DNA from: Alphaproteobacteria bacterium
Lineage (GTDB): Bacteria; Pseudomonadota; Alphaproteobacteria; CAAGCB01; CAG-977
NCBI GenBank assembly: GCA_024413465.1
Contig: JAKSVU010000004.1
Span: 1 to 34,689 of the forward strand
Direction: 5' to 3'
Length of the DNA stretch: 34,689 nucleotides
The translations under genes and the position numbers were made by a program. Below the pieces are notes generated by a model, which did no database searches, was not told the DNA's origin, and saw nothing but the letters and a program-made list of their open reading frames with translations. Positions 1 to 9,083 of this stretch are shown one piece after another (positions within the stretch are counted from its first letter, which is position 1; every line of letters begins with the position of its first letter).

Positions 1-372
1 TCGACTGATAGTCTCGATAAGCAATTGTTTGCTCGCTTCGCTCGTCCCTTCGGGACCGCCTATCGGTGTCATGAACTTCGTTTATCCCCTTCGAAGTGGC
101 AGTAAATAATAATTCTACGAACATGTGGGAATAAAATTTATGTCCTCTCCCTACAGAGTGAGGGAAAATAAGGAAAATTGTTATTGAAAATCAAAGGGAT
201 ATTTTGTTGTTACATAAAGGTCGTTAAAAAATACTTACGAACATAAAGATATATTCTTTTTGAACAAATAACTTGCTAAATAGTTACCAAATTATTAACA
301 AAGTTCTTGAAAAGATGCGAGAAAAGTAGTATTGCGATAATGTATTTTAGTGTCTTTTTGAAAGATAAGTTA
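1..372. other. Gene-free left edge with a GC-rich hairpin block and the lysC leader
   Basis: No convincing gene lies here. Bases 31-100 are far richer in G and C than the rest of the window. They contain CTTCG four times (36-40, 48-52, 76-80, 89-93), a GCTCG direct repeat (31-35 and 40-44), a hairpin GTCCC-TTC-GGGAC (44-56) and a second hairpin ACTTCG/CGAAGT (75-80 and 92-97). A third small hairpin, TCCCT/AGGGA, sits at 148-152 and 161-165. The remainder (170-372) is AT-rich and presumably holds the lysC promoter. TTGTTA-N17-AATACT at 207-235 is one weak candidate, and ACTTGC at 271-276 resembles the -35 boxes of two other promoters here but lacks a good -10. Confidence 0.5.
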
Positions 373-1602
373 ATGGCGTGTGTTGTTCAAAAATTTGGTG
401 GGACATCTGTTGCTGATCCGAATCGCATCAAAAATGTCGCAACAAAAGTAAAGAAAGAATATGACAGAGGCAATCAAGTTGTCGTTGTCGTTTCTGCTAT
501 GAGTGGTGTAACAAATCAATTGGTTCAATATTGTAAGGATATTGATGAAAATTATAACTTGCAAGAATATGATACGGTTGTTTCCACAGGGGAACAGGTT
601 ACAATTGGTTTGTTGGCAATGGCTTTACAATCAATAGGAGTTCCATCTAGATCTTTTACAGGGTGGCAGATTCCGTTGTTGACGGATCAAGCTGCTTCAA
701 AGGCACGAATTCACACAATTGAAACTGAAAAATTAAGAGAATGTCTTGATAATGGAATAGTTCCAGTTGTTGCCGGTTTTCAGGGAATTGATGAAAATGG
801 CAGAATAACGACATTAGGTCGTGGGGGATCAGATACTTCTGCAGTGGCTGTTGCAGCTGCGTTAAAAGCTGATCGTTGCGATATTTATACGGACGTTGAT
901 GGTGTTTATACAACAGATCCTCGATTGGTGAAAAATGCCCGTAGATTAGACCAAGTAACTTACGAAGAAATGTTAGAAATGGCTTCTTTGGGAGCAAAAG
1001 TATTACAAACTAGATCCGTTGAATTGGCGATGAAATATCAAGTCAATTTGAGGGTGTTATCAAGTTTTGAAGAAAATCCAATTGGAACAATTATTTGTGA
1101 TGAGGAAAGTATCGTGGAAAAAGAAGTTATTAGTGGCATTACGTATAGTAGAGATGAATCAAAAATTACTTTGGTTGCTGTGAAAGATGAACCAGGGATT
1201 TCTGCTTGTGTTTTCGATTTATTGGCAGAAGCAAATATTTGTGTTGATATGATTATTCAAACGGAATCTGTAAACAGAAAAAGTACGGATATTACTTTTA
1301 CTGTTCCTGAAAGTGATTTGAATGGTGCTTTGAGCGTTTTGGCAAAGCATAAAGAAGAAATAGGTTATACAGATATTATTTCTGATTCTAATTGCGTAAA
1401 AGTTTCTTTGATTGGTGTTGGAATGAGAACTCATACCGGTATTGCAAGAAAGATGTTTAGAGCTTTGAGTGATAAAGGAATTAACGTTCAAACAATTTCA
1501 ACTTCAGAAATTAAGATTAGTGTTTTGATTGCTGATGAATATGCAGAATTAGCAGTTCGTGCATTACATGCTGCTTTCGAATTGGATGTAAAACAAGTTT
1601 AA
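373..1602 (+). CDS. lysC: Aspartate kinase (aspartokinase)
   Basis: Phosphorylates L-aspartate to aspartyl-4-phosphate, the first step toward lysine/diaminopimelate, threonine and methionine. The protein is 409 residues from the ATG at 373, a normal length for a monofunctional aspartokinase. The amino-acid kinase domain starts with KFGGTSV (residues 7-13) and includes VVVVSAMSG and TTLGRGGSDTSA; the C-terminal third carries two ACT-type regulatory regions, so feedback inhibition by lysine and/or threonine is expected. An in-frame TTG at 307 would add 22 residues that no family member needs, while the ATG at 373 has the AG-rich GAAAGATAAG just upstream. It is first in a co-directional run and lies 25 bases before rodZ. 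Confidence 0.95.
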   Translation: MACVVQKFGGTSVADPNRIKNVATKVKKEYDRGNQVVVVVSAMSGVTNQLVQYCKDIDENYNLQEYDTVVSTGEQVTIGLLAMALQSIGVPSRSFTGWQIPLLTDQAASKARIHTIETEKLRECLDNGIVPVVAGFQGIDENGRITTLGRGGSDTSAVAVAAALKADRCDIYTDVDGVYTTDPRLVKNARRLDQVTYEEMLEMASLGAKVLQTRSVELAMKYQVNLRVLSSFEENPIGTIICDEESIVEKEVISGITYSRDESKITLVAVKDEPGISACVFDLLAEANICVDMIIQTESVNRKSTDITFTVPESDLNGALSVLAKHKEEIGYTDIISDSNCVKVSLIGVGMRTHTGIARKMFRALSDKGINVQTISTSEIKISVLIADEYAELAVRALHAAFELDVKQV

Positions 1603-1627
1603 TTATCATCATAAATGGGGAAATGCC

Positions 1628-2725
1628 ATGACAACTTTGGTAGAAGAACAAAAGAAAATTGGTGATTTACTGAAAAAAACGCGTGAAGCTAAAAAGAAAA
1701 AAATAGCTGACATTGCAACGACTTTGTGCATTAAAGAGCGTTTTTTGGAAGCGTTGGAATCTGGTAATTTTAAAGATTTACCTGGTGAACCATACGTAAA
1801 GGGATTTATTCGTAGTTATTCTATGTATCTTGGTTTGGATTGCGATAAGATTTTTATTGCAGCTGAAGAAGCTTTAGACCAATCCGATGGAAAACCAGAG
1901 GAAAAAAAGCCTGAAGTTAAAAAAGATCCTATGCAAGAAGTTCAGAAGGAAATGCAAAAGGAAGCTAAAAAACTTGAGGAACAAAGAGAAACTCAAAATG
2001 AATTAGCTACAATCATTGAAGATGATAAAGCAAGACCTTATTTGTGGATTGTGATTGCCATTTTGACAATTTTAGTTATCGGATTGATGTTTATTCCAAA
2101 GAAAACGGATATTGCTCAAACAATTACAGATGACAAAGTTGTTTTGGAAAACGTGATTCAAACAGAAGAATCATATACTTTAGAAGATGAACAGGTGAAT
2201 AAAAATAATGTTGTTACAGAAGAAAAATTGCCACCAGTTCCTCCTAAAAAACCAGAAGTTGCTGAAGAAGTTCCTTCCGTTGAATCATCAGCTTATTCAG
2301 GATCAGGTGTGATTGAACAACAAAACGTTGTTGAACAATCTGTTGGTGTAGAAGAGCAAGAATCAGAAGAAGTTTACGTTCCAAAGATTTATGGTTTTAC
2401 TAAAAATCCTCGTATTGTTGCAGTTGCTTTGGAAAAAGTTTGGATTGAAATTAGAAAACAATTGCCAGAATTTGAAGAAGACGTTGAAGATGAAAATGGA
2501 AATCCAGTTCATAAGTTCGAAATTTTATTTTCAAAAGAGTTGAATGCTGGCGATAAATATAATGTTTCTAATGTTGAAAACTTGTTCTTAAGAACAGGAA
2601 ATGCAGGTGGTATTAATTTATTCTTGGATGGCAATTTATTAAAACAAATTGGACCAAGAGGAAGTATTAGAACGATTTCTTTGAATCCTGAAGAATTATC
2701 TAAAAAAATAGAAGGTGCTGAATAA
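1628..2725 (+). CDS. rodZ: RodZ-like helix-turn-helix, single-pass membrane protein
   Basis: RodZ links the MreB cytoskeleton to the elongasome and helps keep rod shape. The 365-residue protein has the family order. An HTH_25-type domain (about 10-80) contains [19 protein letters not shown] and [11 protein letters not shown] charged Lys/Glu-rich linker follows, then one membrane segment (about 139-155, [16 protein letters not shown]), a Pro/Glu/Val-rich periplasmic linker, and a C-terminal DUF4115 domain (VWIEIR ... [12 protein letters not shown] ... [18 protein letters not shown]). GGGG at about 1617-1620 acts as ribosome binding site. Its stop overlaps the ispG start as TAATG at 2723-2727. 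The rodZ-ispG pairing is common in Alphaproteobacteria and Gammaproteobacteria. Confidence 0.9.
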   Translation: MTTLVEEQKKIGDLLKKTREAKKKKIADIATTLCIKERFLEALESGNFKDLPGEPYVKGFIRSYSMYLGLDCDKIFIAAEEALDQSDGKPEEKKPEVKKDPMQEVQKEMQKEAKKLEEQRETQNELATIIEDDKARPYLWIVIAILTILVIGLMFIPKKTDIAQTITDDKVVLENVIQTEESYTLEDEQVNKNNVVTEEKLPPVPPKKPEVAEEVPSVESSAYSGSGVIEQQNVVEQSVGVEEQESEEVYVPKIYGFTKNPRIVAVALEKVWIEIRKQLPEFEEDVEDENGNPVHKFEILFSKELNAGDKYNVSNVENLFLRTGNAGGINLFLDGNLLKQIGPRGSIRTISLNPEELSKKIEGAE

Positions 2726-3804
2726 TGTATCAATTTAATATCAAACGTCGTAAAAGTAGACGTGTGTATGTTGGCTCTGTTGCAGTTGGAGATGGAGCAC
2801 CAATTTCCGTTCAATCTATGACAAATACACCAACTAAAGACGTTGAATCTACTGTTCAACAGATTTTAGGTTTGGAAGCTGTTGGGGCTGATATTGTTCG
2901 TGTTTCATGTCCTGATGAGGAATCTACTGCAGGATTGCGAGAAATTGTTAAACAAGTTCACGTTCCTATTGTTGCAGATATTCATTTTCATTATAAAAGA
3001 GCTATTGAAGCTGCGGAAGCTGGAGCAGCTTGTTTGAGAATTAATCCAGGTAATATTGGTTCTGCAGATCGCGTTCGTGAAGTTATTAAGGCTGCAAAAG
3101 ATCACAATTGCTCGATGAGAATTGGTGTAAATGGTGGATCCTTGGATAAAGCTTTGTTGGAAAAATACGGTGAACCATGTCCAGAGGCAATGGTAGAATC
3201 TGCTTTACAGCATGCAAAGATTTTGGAAGATAATGACTTCTTCAATTTTAAAATTTCTGTAAAATCTTCTGATACGTTAATGACAATGGAAGCTTATCGT
3301 CAATTGGCTGAACAATGTGATTATCCATTACATTTGGGTGTTACAGAAGCAGGTGGTTTGCGCGCAGGAACAGTAAAATCGTCTTTGGGAATTGGTTCTT
3401 TGTTAATGCAGGGTATCGGTGATACGTTGCGTGTTTCTTTGACGGCTGACGTGCGTGAAGAAATCAAAGTTGGTTTTGAAATTTTAAGAACGCTAGGATT
3501 GCGTTATCATGGTATTCGTTTCGTTTCTTGTCCAACTTGTGCTCGTCGTGGAATTGACGTTGAAAAAACGGTAAAGGAATTGGAACAAAGACTTGAACAT
3601 ATATCAGAACCATTAAAAATCGCTGTTATGGGATGTGTTGTTAATGGACCAGGTGAAGCTAAAGGTGCTGATATTGGTGTTTGTGGTGGTGGTAACGGCA
3701 AAGCTTTGTTGTTTATCAAAGGTGTACAACAAGAACCAATTGATGCCAATAATGCTGCAGATATTGTTGCACAGTTAGCTGAAAAGATGGTGGAGAAAAA
3801 ATAA
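2725..3804 (+). CDS. ispG: 4-hydroxy-3-methylbut-2-enyl diphosphate synthase (IspG/GcpE)
   Basis: Converts methylerythritol cyclodiphosphate to HMBPP in the non-mevalonate isoprenoid pathway, so this organism makes isoprenoids by the MEP route. The 359-residue protein has an N-terminal TIM-barrel region ([37 protein letters not shown]) and the C-terminal 4Fe-4S domain. Ligands C269 and C272 lie in [10 protein letters not shown], and C304 and E311 in [13 protein letters not shown], matching the known three-cysteine plus glutamate cluster site. It starts inside the rodZ stop and ends inside the hisS start, so translation is probably coupled on both sides. Confidence 0.97.
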   Translation: MYQFNIKRRKSRRVYVGSVAVGDGAPISVQSMTNTPTKDVESTVQQILGLEAVGADIVRVSCPDEESTAGLREIVKQVHVPIVADIHFHYKRAIEAAEAGAACLRINPGNIGSADRVREVIKAAKDHNCSMRIGVNGGSLDKALLEKYGEPCPEAMVESALQHAKILEDNDFFNFKISVKSSDTLMTMEAYRQLAEQCDYPLHLGVTEAGGLRAGTVKSSLGIGSLLMQGIGDTLRVSLTADVREEIKVGFEILRTLGLRYHGIRFVSCPTCARRGIDVEKTVKELEQRLEHISEPLKIAVMGCVVNGPGEAKGADIGVCGGGNGKALLFIKGVQQEPIDANNAADIVAQLAEKMVEKK

Positions 3805-5063
3805 TGACAATTCAGCCTGCTAGAGGAACTCGAGATATCTATGGTCGAGATTTGGATGCTTTTTTGTTTGTGGAACAAACTGCACGCGAAATGGCAAAAA
3901 AATATGGGTTTTCTGGAATTCAAACACCAATTTTTGAATCAACAGAGGTGTTTTGTCGTGGTGTAGGTGAAACGTCAGATATCGTTTCAAAAGAAATGTA
4001 CACGTTTAATGATCGTGGTGGAGAAAGTTTTACATTACGTCCAGAAGGAACAGCTGGTGTTGTTCGTTCTTTTATTTCTGAAGGAATGGAACAAAACGTA
4101 CCTGTTAAATTATTTTATGCTGGTCCAATGTTCCGTTATGAACGTCCTCAAAAAGGGCGTTATCGTCAGTTGCATCAATTTGGTGTTGAAGTTTTAGGGG
4201 CTGCATCTGCACAAGCCGATATCGATATTTTATGTTTGGCTTGGGATTTATTAGGTGCTTTGGGATTACAAAAATATGTTCGTTTAGAGTTGAATACATT
4301 AGGTGATGTCGAATCTAGAGATGCATACAGAACTGCATTGGTTGATTATTTTTCTCAATTTAAAGATCAACTTTCTGAAGATAGTCAAATTCGTTTGGAA
4401 AAAAATCCATTACGTATTTTAGATTCCAAAGATGAAAACGATAAAAAGTTAATCGAAAATGCTCCAAAAATGACGGATTATTTAACACCAGAGGCAAAGC
4501 AGTTCTTTGATGAAGTTCAAGCAGGATTAAATGCTTTGGAAATTCCTTTTGTTGTTAATCCAAAATTAGTTCGTGGTTTAGATTATTATCGCCATACTGT
4601 TTTTGAATTTATTACGGATAATTTAGGAGCTCAGGGAACAGTTTTAGCTGGTGGTCGTTATGATGGATTAGTTCAACAATTGGGGGGCTCTGCTCAACCT
4701 GGTATAGGTTTTGGAGCTGGAATTGATAGGTTATCAATCTTGGTTCAAGAATTGGGGTTGATTCCTAATGAGGCTCGGGCAATAGCTTTGATACCTGTTG
4801 GAAATGAATGCATTTTGCCTATGATGAAAATTGCTCATAGTTTGCGCAAAAGTGGATACATTGTCGAAATGGCATACAGTGGAAATATGTCAAAAAGAAT
4901 GAAAAAGGCAAATAAAATAAATGCTTGTTGTGCAATAATGATGGGAACAGATGAAATGGAAAAAGGGGTTGTTACTGTTCGTAATTTAGACAGTGGTGAT
5001 CAAGTTGAAGTTTCATTGTTAGATTTGGATCAATCTTTGAATGAATACAGGAAGTTTCAATAA
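3804..5063 (+). CDS. hisS: Histidyl-tRNA synthetase
   Basis: Class II aminoacyl-tRNA synthetase that charges tRNA-His. It is 419 residues, a normal length. Visible landmarks are the N-terminal GTRDI, the motif-2 area ([14 protein letters not shown], then [20 protein letters not shown]) and the histidine-specific [13 protein letters not shown] and GGRYDGLV; a C-terminal anticodon-binding domain follows from about residue 325. The start at 3804 shares its A with the ispG stop (TAATG), with GGTGGAG upstream as ribosome binding site, and the same overlap joins it to prfA. A second HisS-fold protein, hisZ, lies at 24988-26154. This one keeps the synthetase-specific motifs and is the real enzyme. 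Confidence 0.97.
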   Translation: MTIQPARGTRDIYGRDLDAFLFVEQTAREMAKKYGFSGIQTPIFESTEVFCRGVGETSDIVSKEMYTFNDRGGESFTLRPEGTAGVVRSFISEGMEQNVPVKLFYAGPMFRYERPQKGRYRQLHQFGVEVLGAASAQADIDILCLAWDLLGALGLQKYVRLELNTLGDVESRDAYRTALVDYFSQFKDQLSEDSQIRLEKNPLRILDSKDENDKKLIENAPKMTDYLTPEAKQFFDEVQAGLNALEIPFVVNPKLVRGLDYYRHTVFEFITDNLGAQGTVLAGGRYDGLVQQLGGSAQPGIGFGAGIDRLSILVQELGLIPNEARAIALIPVGNECILPMMKIAHSLRKSGYIVEMAYSGNMSKRMKKANKINACCAIMMGTDEMEKGVVTVRNLDSGDQVEVSLLDLDQSLNEYRKFQ

Positions 5064-6136
5064 TGGCTTTTGAAGAAAAATTAAATACCATTTTAGCTCG
5101 TAGTGAAGAATTAGAAGCATTGCTAGGTAGTGGTGAGGCTGATGCTGATACTTTTGTCAAATTGTCAAAAGAATTGGCTGGGTTAAAAGACGTTGTAGAA
5201 GCAATTAAAGAATATAAAACTGCAATTAAGCAAATTGAAGACGATCAGGCAATGATTGATGATCCAGAAATGGATGCAGAATTAAAAGCGATGGCAAAAG
5301 ATGAATTGTATGAAATAAAAAACAATTTACCTGCTATTGAAAAAAATTTAAAAATTTTGTTATTGCCTAAAAATGCAGTAGATGAAAAGAACGCAATTTT
5401 GGAAGTGAGAGCAGGAACAGGTGGTGAAGAGGCTGCTTTGTTTGCTGCTGAATTGTTCAGAATGTATGAACATTTTGCTGCAGAACAAGGTTGGAAATTC
5501 GAAATGTTATCTGTCAATGATACTGGATTGGGTGGATATAAAGAAGCAACGGCAAGTGTCATTGGTAAAAACGTTTTTGAGAAATTAAAATTTGAATCTG
5601 GTGTTCATCGTGTTCAACGTGTTCCTGAAACAGAATCTGCAGGTCGTGTTCATACCTCAGCGGCAACAGTGGCTGTTTTGCCTGAAGCAGAGGAAGTCGA
5701 TTTTAAAATTGATGAAAAAGATTTGAAAATTGATGTTTATCGTGCTTCCGGTGCTGGTGGTCAACACGTTAATAAAACAGAATCAGCCGTTCGTATTACC
5801 CATATTCCATCTGGTTTTGTTGTTGCTTGCCAAGATGAACGTTCTCAATTTAAAAATAAAGATCGCGCAATGCGTATTTTACGTTCTAGGTTATTTGATT
5901 TTCAACAACAGAAATTGGATGCAGAACGCTCTGTTGATAGAAAAAATCAAGTTGGTTCTGGGGACAGGTCTGAACGTATCAGAACATATAATTTTCCACA
6001 AGGGCGTGTCACAGATCATCGTATCAATTTAACTCTATATAAAATTGATGAAGTGATGAATGGAACAGCTTTGGGTGAAATTGTTGATGCTTTGATAGAG
6101 GATAATCAATTAACAAGATTGTCTGAATTGGAATAA
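5063..6136 (+). CDS. prfA: Peptide chain release factor 1
   Basis: Class I release factor that reads UAA and UAG and hydrolyses peptidyl-tRNA. The 357 residues include the catalytic GGQ in [18 protein letters not shown] and the stop-codon recognition region [23 protein letters not shown], in which PET sits at the PxT tripeptide site of RF1; RF2 would show SPF. Start and stop are unambiguous. ATG 5063 overlaps the hisS stop as TAATG and is preceded by AGGAAG. The gene ends the operon at a strong terminator. Its glutamine methylase PrmC is encoded next on this strand, but an oppositely oriented transporter gene lies between them. Confidence 0.97.
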   Translation: MAFEEKLNTILARSEELEALLGSGEADADTFVKLSKELAGLKDVVEAIKEYKTAIKQIEDDQAMIDDPEMDAELKAMAKDELYEIKNNLPAIEKNLKILLLPKNAVDEKNAILEVRAGTGGEEAALFAAELFRMYEHFAAEQGWKFEMLSVNDTGLGGYKEATASVIGKNVFEKLKFESGVHRVQRVPETESAGRVHTSAATVAVLPEAEEVDFKIDEKDLKIDVYRASGAGGQHVNKTESAVRITHIPSGFVVACQDERSQFKNKDRAMRILRSRLFDFQQQKLDAERSVDRKNQVGSGDRSERIRTYNFPQGRVTDHRINLTLYKIDEVMNGTALGEIVDALIEDNQLTRLSELE

Positions 6137-6167
6137 AAAAAATCCCCTGTTTTTCAGGGGATTTTTT
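6137..6167. terminator. Bidirectional rho-independent terminator between prfA and the OPT transporter
   Basis: AATCCCCTG (6141-6149) pairs with CAGGGGATT (6155-6163) around a TTTTT loop. The stem is extended by A-T pairs from the A-run at 6137-6140 with the T-run at 6164-6167. Because A- and T-runs flank both sides it should terminate prfA transcripts rightward and transporter transcripts leftward. Confidence 0.93.
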
Positions 6168-6175
6168 GTATATGT

Positions 6176-8005
6176 TTATTTTTTCTTTGCATAGTGAAAA
6201 ATGCTGTATGCGAGAATAAATAGCATAAATAAGCTTCCTACAATTCCCACGTTATATTTTGAAAAATCAAGTAGGTTTTGCCAATTTAACACCATCACAC
6301 CTGCTAATAAAATTCCCATAAGTCCTTCACCAGCAATCATTCCAGAACAATATAAAATACCTGTTGAATTTTCTTCAGTTTTATATTTTCTGTCTATAAA
6401 ATAGCGAATAATACCGCCAATCATTATTGTCGATGATATATTGAATGGAAGATAAAATCCGATAGCAAATGGCAAAACAGGTATTCTTAAAATTTCAACA
6501 CAAATTGCTAAGCTGGCACCAATAAAAATTAAATTCCAAGGTAAATTACCACTCATAACTCCTTCAATAACCATTTTCATTAAAGTTGCTTGAGGAGCTG
6601 AAAGATTTTCAGAACCGAACCCCCAAGCTTTATTGAGTAAAAGTATTACGAAACCAATTGTTAAAGCTGAACAGATAACACCAAGAATTTCTCCAATTTG
6701 TTGTTTTTTAGGGGTGGCTCCAAGAAGGTAGCCTGTTTTTAAATCTTGAGAGGTATCTCCAGCCATAGCAGAAACAATGCAAACGATAGAACCAATTGAA
6801 ATAGCTGAAAGCATTCCGGAAATTCCAACATGGCCAGACATTTTAAGTAAAATCGTTGATATAAGTAAAGCCGCAATCGACATTCCTGAAACAGGATTGT
6901 TCGATGATCCAATTAAGCCAACAATTCGAGAGGAAACTGTCGCAAAAACAAAACCAAAAGCAACAATTAGTAGTGATCCTAATGTTCCTACGGGAATAGA
7001 TGGGGTAAAAAGAATTGCAAGGATACATCCAACGATCGCATAAGCTAAAAATTTGAAAGATAAATCTTGATTTGTTCGATCGTTATTTTGATCGGATGAA
7101 GATTTAACGCTTTTAATCGATTGAATAAAAGTATTGATGATTAAAGGAAGAGATTTAAATAGACTAATTAGTCCTCCTGTAACTAAAGCTCCTGCCCCAA
7201 TATAGCGAATATATGTTGACCAAATCATTTTTGGATTAAAGTTAGAAATAGTCATTTCTGGTGAAAAAATCGTAATTAATGGGATGGCAAAAAACCAAGC
7301 AAGAAAACCACCAGCAAATAAATATGAACTAATTTTTATCCCACAAATATAACCGACACCTAAGAATGAGGGAGATACTTCAAAGGATAATAGTGTTTGT
7401 AGTGATTTTAAAGGAATGTGAATTAAGTCTGGAATTAATTTTAATCCACCTGTTATCATTTTTACGATTGCAGAAAAGCCCATACCTAAAAAAACTATTT
7501 TAGATGCAGCGCCCTTACGTTCACCAGATAACAGAACTTCTGCACAAGCAGTTCCTTCTGGATATGGTAAGGTATTATGTTCCTTTACAATTAATGCTTT
7601 ACGTAAAGGAATCATAAATAAAACACCAAGAACTCCCCCAAGTAAAGCAAGGGAAATAATTGTTAACATGCTTGGTAAATCACATTTTCCTTCATTTGCC
7701 CATAAAAAGAGAACAGGGACTGTAAAAATGATTCCTGCAGCAAGAGATTCACCGGCAGATCCTATTGTTTGAACAAGATTGCTTTCTAAAATCGCATTTT
7801 TTCTTTTTAAAAATTTAAATGTTCCCATTGCAATAACTGCAGCTGGAATTGATGCTGAAACTGTCATTCCTGCTCGTAAACCAAGATATGCGTTCGCGGC
7901 TCCAAATACGATAGCTAATAAACATCCTGCAAGGACAGATGTCCAAGTAAATTCAGGAACATTTGAATTCGCAGAAATGTAAGGGGTAAATTCTTTTGTC
8001 GTCAT
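6176..8005 (-). CDS. OPT-family oligopeptide transporter
   Basis: A 609-residue, very hydrophobic polytopic inner-membrane protein. Near the N-terminus AANAYLGLRAGMTVSASIPAAV matches the first conserved block of the prokaryotic oligopeptide transporter (OPT) family, and NPVSGMSIAALLIS and AGDTSQDLKTGYLLGATP match later blocks. Family members import peptides or peptide-like and metal-chelate substrates; the substrate here cannot be told from sequence. AAGGAAA lies before the ATG. The gene is transcribed against its neighbours, between prfA and prmC, which usually adjoin, so insertion after the operon formed is likely. Its composition does not obviously differ from the neighbours. Confidence 0.9.
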   Translation of the reverse strand: MTTKEFTPYISANSNVPEFTWTSVLAGCLLAIVFGAANAYLGLRAGMTVSASIPAAVIAMGTFKFLKRKNAILESNLVQTIGSAGESLAAGIIFTVPVLFLWANEGKCDLPSMLTIISLALLGGVLGVLFMIPLRKALIVKEHNTLPYPEGTACAEVLLSGERKGAASKIVFLGMGFSAIVKMITGGLKLIPDLIHIPLKSLQTLLSFEVSPSFLGVGYICGIKISSYLFAGGFLAWFFAIPLITIFSPEMTISNFNPKMIWSTYIRYIGAGALVTGGLISLFKSLPLIINTFIQSIKSVKSSSDQNNDRTNQDLSFKFLAYAIVGCILAILFTPSIPVGTLGSLLIVAFGFVFATVSSRIVGLIGSSNNPVSGMSIAALLISTILLKMSGHVGISGMLSAISIGSIVCIVSAMAGDTSQDLKTGYLLGATPKKQQIGEILGVICSALTIGFVILLLNKAWGFGSENLSAPQATLMKMVIEGVMSGNLPWNLIFIGASLAICVEILRIPVLPFAIGFYLPFNISSTIMIGGIIRYFIDRKYKTEENSTGILYCSGMIAGEGLMGILLAGVMVLNWQNLLDFSKYNVGIVGSLFMLFILAYSIFHYAKKK

Positions 8006-8107
8006 AATCTGATTTCCTTATTTTGTGATATGGTGTATTTTATAGAAAAATTTTTTATTGAATAGTTTTTTATCATATTTTACGGTGTAAAAATTTAGGA
8101 TCTGTTT

Positions 8108-8962
8108 ATGAAGATTATTGATAAAATGCAACAGATCGTTGCTTTGTTTGAAAAAGAACATATTGAAGAAGCTCGGGTTGATGCGCGAGAACTGATTGCT
8201 TTTGGTATAGGATGTTCTCCCATTTTTATCAAAATGAATCCTCAATTAGATATAGATTTTGAAACTGAAAAGAAAATAGATGAATTCGTTCAACGAAGAT
8301 TAGCTTTTGAACCTGTGTCAAAAATTAAAGGTAGTCGCGGTTTTTGGAATTTAGATTTTAAGGTAACAAAAGATGTACTTGATCCTCGTCCCGATTCGGA
8401 AATAAATATAGAGAGTGTTTTAAAATATAAAAAAGACAAATTAGAAGCATTAAAAATACTTGATATTGGTACAGGAAGTGGTTGCTTAGCATTATCTTTA
8501 CTAGGTGAGTACGTTTATGCAGAGGCAACGGGGATAGATAAAAGTATTGAAGCTTTAAAGATCGCAGAGGAAAATGCTAAAATTAACAAATTGTCAGATC
8601 GTTTTAAAGTGCTTTGTGTTGACTGGAATAATCCGGATTGGGTTTCCCATCTGCAACCTAAATATGACGTAATAATTTCAAATCCCCCCTATATTAAAAA
8701 TGATGAAATTTTACAAAAAGAAGTTGTTTTATATGATCCAGCAATAGCTCTTTTTGGTGGAAAAGATGGTTTGGATCCATACAGAATAATCAGCAAATCT
8801 TTATCAAATTTATTAAATAAAAAAGGTTTAGCAGTTTTCGAATTTGGTCAAGGTCAAGAATTCGAAGTTCGAAAAATATTAGAAAATTCTGATTTAGAAT
8901 TTTTAGATTATGGGGTTGATTTAGGAGGAATTATTCGTTGTATCATTTTACAAAAAAAATGA
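8108..8962 (+). CDS. prmC: Release factor glutamine methyltransferase (PrmC/HemK)
   Basis: N5-methylates the glutamine of the GGQ motif in release factors, which improves termination. The 284 residues have an N-terminal helical domain (1-75) and a class I SAM-dependent methyltransferase domain. The SAM-binding loop is DIGTGSGCLAL (119-129) and the catalytic motif NPPYI is at 192-196. The usual IPRPETE block appears as LDPRPDSE (about 91-98), a mild divergence. TAGGA at about 8096-8100 precedes the ATG. It has lost direct contact with prfA because of the OPT gene, and no strong promoter is obvious in 8006-8107, although one must lie there if the OPT terminator is efficient. Confidence 0.93.
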   Translation: MKIIDKMQQIVALFEKEHIEEARVDARELIAFGIGCSPIFIKMNPQLDIDFETEKKIDEFVQRRLAFEPVSKIKGSRGFWNLDFKVTKDVLDPRPDSEINIESVLKYKKDKLEALKILDIGTGSGCLALSLLGEYVYAEATGIDKSIEALKIAEENAKINKLSDRFKVLCVDWNNPDWVSHLQPKYDVIISNPPYIKNDEILQKEVVLYDPAIALFGGKDGLDPYRIISKSLSNLLNKKGLAVFEFGQGQEFEVRKILENSDLEFLDYGVDLGGIIRCIILQKK

Positions 8963-8968
8963 AAAATA

Positions 8969-8998
8969 ACTTGCAAATGATAGTAAAGAATGTATTTT
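8969..8998 (+). promoter_or_regulatory. Promoter of the DUF4167 gene
   Basis: TTGCAA (8971-8976), 16 bases, TATTTT (8993-8998), starting 6 bases after the prmC stop. The longer pattern ACTTGCAAAT-N12-TGTATTTT is nearly identical to that in front of rpsF (30252-30281), which supports it being a real housekeeping-sigma promoter. Confidence 0.65.
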
Positions 8999-9010
8999 AA
9001 CCTTGTTTTC

Positions 9011-9050
9011 GGAAATATTGGGTTATTTCCAGTCGAATGAGAAAATTCGA
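9011..9050 (+). promoter_or_regulatory. Two tandem hairpins in the DUF4167 leader
   Basis: GGAAATA (9011-9017) pairs with TATTTCC (9024-9030) around TTGGGT. Two bases later TCGAAT (9033-9038) pairs with ATTCGA (9045-9050) around GAGAAA. Both are perfect stems with 6-base loops and lie in the predicted 5' untranslated region between the promoter and the start codon at 9084. Neither is followed by a T-run, so they look like a structured leader, not a terminator. Confidence 0.55.
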
Positions 9051-9083
9051 GAGATATAGTTTCAAATATAAAGAGTTTTATTT

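Noticed and set aside
1-72. Minus-strand open frame (MTPIGGPEGTSEASK...) running off the left edge
   Set aside because: It lies wholly in the GC-rich repeat block and its sequence is what the CTTCG-rich repeats would give in any such element; no ribosome binding site of good spacing was seen.
307-372. 22-residue N-terminal extension of aspartate kinase from a TTG codon
   Set aside because: The family begins at the KFGGTSV segment a few residues after the ATG at 373, and the extension has no family counterpart.
8006-8107. A firm promoter for prmC
   Set aside because: TTGAAT-N17-TACGGT (8058-8086) is the best match, but its -10 is too poor to list as a feature.
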